A DNA stretch of 64,000 bases from Monarcha castaneiventris obscurior (Eukaryota; Chordata; Aves; Passeriformes; Monarchidae). Under the pieces are notes generated by a model. The model saw nothing but the letters and a program-made list of their open reading frames with translations, had not been told where the DNA came from and did not search any database. Within the stretch, counting starts at the first letter, position 1, and every line of letters starts with the position of its first letter. This document shows, one piece after another, positions 61,629 through 64,000 of the stretch. A program made the translations under genes and the position numbers. The DNA is taken from assembly GCA_026261815.1 (NCBI GenBank), contig JAMPIT010000230.1:4783501-4847500 (forward strand), in the 5' to 3' direction.

Positions 61629-64000
61629 GTAAGAACAGGCTTGGGCTCTGCAATTGTTCACACAAAAGTAGCCAGGCAGGACAGTGAGATGTAGCTGCTC
61701 TTTGCTAAACTTACACTCCTGGGGAGCCCAGACTCTGCCTAAATGGAAGTTTTCTGCAAGGCAAAGGGACTTGCAGAGCTGTTGTGCTGCTATCACAACA
61801 GCTGCTGTTGGGGGTAAATACACACAAGTTGGGGCATGATGTTTGTTATCTTCTTTCTCAAAAATATGCACAGTTCAAATCCCTCTCAGTCTTTTTGTTA
61901 GTCTTCCACTGATTATGTTTTGAGTCCCATATATAAGAAATAAGATAATAAGATAAATAGAAGAAATATTTAGCTTAAACTGTGGTTTTAATAAAATCAC
62001 TCTGATATGAATTATCGGAGATAACGCAGAGGAGTGAGCCCCACAAGTGGTGCCTCTGCCTGGCTCCCTGATCTGTGCACAGAGATTGTAGCACTTATTG
62101 TTTGGTAACGCTTTTTCATGCTAATGATTTGCATCTACATCAATGCAAAGCTGGAATTATTCCAAAAATATGTTTCTTCCCTCAAAATATTTGACACTCT
62201 CTATAACCATTACCAGGCTGGCAATGTAGAGTCCAGAAAGCCATGGAGTTTCTGGGGTTCCACTCTAGCAGGGTGTGGCACTGAGTTTCAGATGAAACCA
62301 AGATTTATCTTCTCCCATCATTTTAATAAGAAAACATCATCTTTCATTTTAACAAAGAGTTCAGCCCAGTCTTAACTGCAGTTAGGGACTTCAGGCACTG
62401 ATATGACCCAAATATTAAGCAATACCTTTATTCTATTTCTACCTGCTTTGTACATGATCAATACCTGATTATCAAGTATCAGTTTCACTTACCTGCATTT
62501 ATAGCAACTCACTGCTCTTATCTCAAAAGAAAAAAAAAAATGAGAGTGAGCAAACCAAGAAATTTGGCTCTCAAATTAAAGGTTTACTGTGAAATGCTGG
62601 GCTGCTTCATTTCCCACTGAAGGTAGTAAGTGTGACAGGAAAGACTCTCTGCACAAGGGAGTGTCAGCTCCTTCTCCTTCCCAGCAGAGCCTGAGCTTGG
62701 CAGTGCCCTCCCCAAGTATAACCCCAGAGCAGCCCAGCTGATGCCCACAAGGCCCTTCAGCCAGGAGAATTTCTTCACCCTGACCTGCAGCTCCAAAGTC
62801 ACTTTCTTTCTCCCCCACTTTAAACAAAACACCTTAATTTTACCACAGACGTGGACATGTCTGACTGGCTGTATCAGCATGAGAGAGTGCTCTCGTGAGT
62901 GGTTATACCCTCCTGTACAGTTTTATAAAATACTTTTAGGTGAATAAAATGACAGACAATATAAAACAGAAACAGTGAATGAAGGGCTGTAAGAAGTAAA
63001 ATAAAACAAACCAGGACTAGTTTTACTTTGACAGATGCATATGAGTAGCATCTATTGCACAGAGAACTCAATCTACTCATGTGCAGAGCACATCCTCTAC
63101 TGAAATTCGTGGTCGTCTGCATACAATTACCATTTCCCCTGGTTCTTTTCTCTTTTCCCCCTCATTCTTTTGCTTTTGAATAAAGGGCAACTGACAGTTG
63201 CATGTTACTGAATTTACTTATTTAATATGAGCCCATTACTCCATAAAAGGGAGTTTGCCTCTGTATTCTGCAATGATCTGATAATAGTGAGTTGCTCTGA
63301 ATATTAGAGTGTGCTTACATTTAATTAAGCAATGACCATTTGTACTCCACAGACTCAAGCTCCCTGTGGTCCTAAAGCAAAAAGGAAAGTCTTTTAGGAG
63401 ATATGCCAATCTTTTTTATTTCCTTCACAGTCTTCCTGGCTTTCTGTGAATGCAATTATATGAACAAATAAAACGGCTTGACTAAATTCCCCTACGTGGC
63501 AAGCCCCTTTCTGCTGATAAAGCTACTTGTGTATGCCATAATTAAATGAGAATCTTAATATTTAACTAAATGTAATAGGCTGTTGCTTTGACACTTCTGT
63601 GGGGGCTGTGGTTTTGATAAAGAGCCAGGCTTTGCAGAAGCAGGGTGAATATTCACTGAACCAATTCACTACCGCTGAAAGGTCTCTGAAATGTGTTAAC
63701 TGGGAAGGGCAAGTTTTTGTCTGCCTGTCCAGCAGAGATGGGCAGTGAGAGCAGGATAATCAGGTACCAGAAGTGTTATTTGAGGAGCTGGGGTTACATA
63801 TCTACTTATCAGTGTGTCTCGAATGGAAAGTTAGAGTCAGTGAAACATAATGTGGTGTTAAATCTCACACCCTCCTTGGGTTCACGTGGCTGAGATAATG
63901 CCCTGGATCCCCCTGGTTCACACCCAGACTGACGCCAGGGGAATGAGTGCTGACAGACTCCCCAGAGCAGGATTCACTCACCCCAGCCCTTGAATCCCTT
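61629..64000 (+). other. DPP6: DPP6 intron after exon I, 5' part (at least 2372 nt)
   Basis: The intron begins GTAAGA. The next human exon would start near MFDLETNEHV, and no matching coding sequence is present up to the end of the window. A poly(A)-rich run lies near 62527-62540. A splice-like fragment at 62849-62894 was considered and rejected. Otherwise the sequence is unique and unremarkable. Confidence 0.9.

Noticed and set aside
62849..62894. Exon-like piece (TTTTACCACAG before it, GTGAGT after it) that is open in the frame leaving exon I
   Set aside because: Its peptide does not resemble the expected MFDLETNEHV continuation, and its 46-nt length would shift the frame of the remaining DPP6 exons. 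It is a chance pseudo-exon.
1..64000. CRISPR arrays, bacterial operons, phage or plasmid functions
   Set aside because: Split exons with GT-AG introns and CR1/SINE/LTR repeats show this is a bird chromosome; no prokaryotic-type features were seen.

Overview
The window is vertebrate nuclear DNA, almost certainly from a songbird (oscine passerine). It contains part of one split gene on the + strand plus very long introns. Nine consecutive coding exons with clean GT-AG boundaries translate to the middle of DPP6 (dipeptidyl aminopeptidase-like protein 6, DPPX), the catalytically inactive auxiliary subunit of Kv4 potassium channels. The avian assignment rests on many CR1 LINE fragments. The songbird assignment rests on a tRNA-Ile-derived SINE with a CR1-type tail (TguSINE1-like) and, more weakly, on an endogenous-retrovirus solo LTR of a kind I associate with songbirds.

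Layout: 1-23164 is the 3' part of a very large DPP6 intron with no recognisable exon. From 23165 to 41238 lie eight exons (155, 98, 124, 39, 108, 92, 48 and 119 nt) separated by introns of about 0.5 to 7.2 kb. A 20.3-kb intron follows (41239-61580), then one 48-nt exon (61581-61628), and then at least 2.4 kb of the next intron. All splice phases agree across the nine exons. Together they hold 831 nt: 276 complete codons plus a partial codon at each end. Compared with human DPP6 from memory, no exon is missing between the first and last seen. They correspond roughly to residues 295-572 of the 865-residue long human isoform. That is the second half of the extracellular beta-propeller, ending shortly before the alpha/beta-hydrolase-like domain. 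The N-terminal cytoplasmic tail, the membrane segment, the first propeller blades and the hydrolase-like domain lie outside the window.

Everything else is intronic: CR1 fragments in both orientations, one SINE, one solo LTR, a few microsatellites and small tandem duplications, and some stretches that look like conserved noncoding (enhancer-like) elements but cannot be proven from one sequence. There are no bacterial-type operons, CRISPR arrays, functional tRNA or rRNA genes, or nested protein genes that I can support. I found no convincing undescribed biological system. The most useful leads are a CTG repeat 8 nt downstream of a weak splice donor, a triplicated branch-point-like 18-mer upstream of an acceptor, a tRNA-Ile SINE, and an isolated CpG-dense islet in the 20-kb intron.
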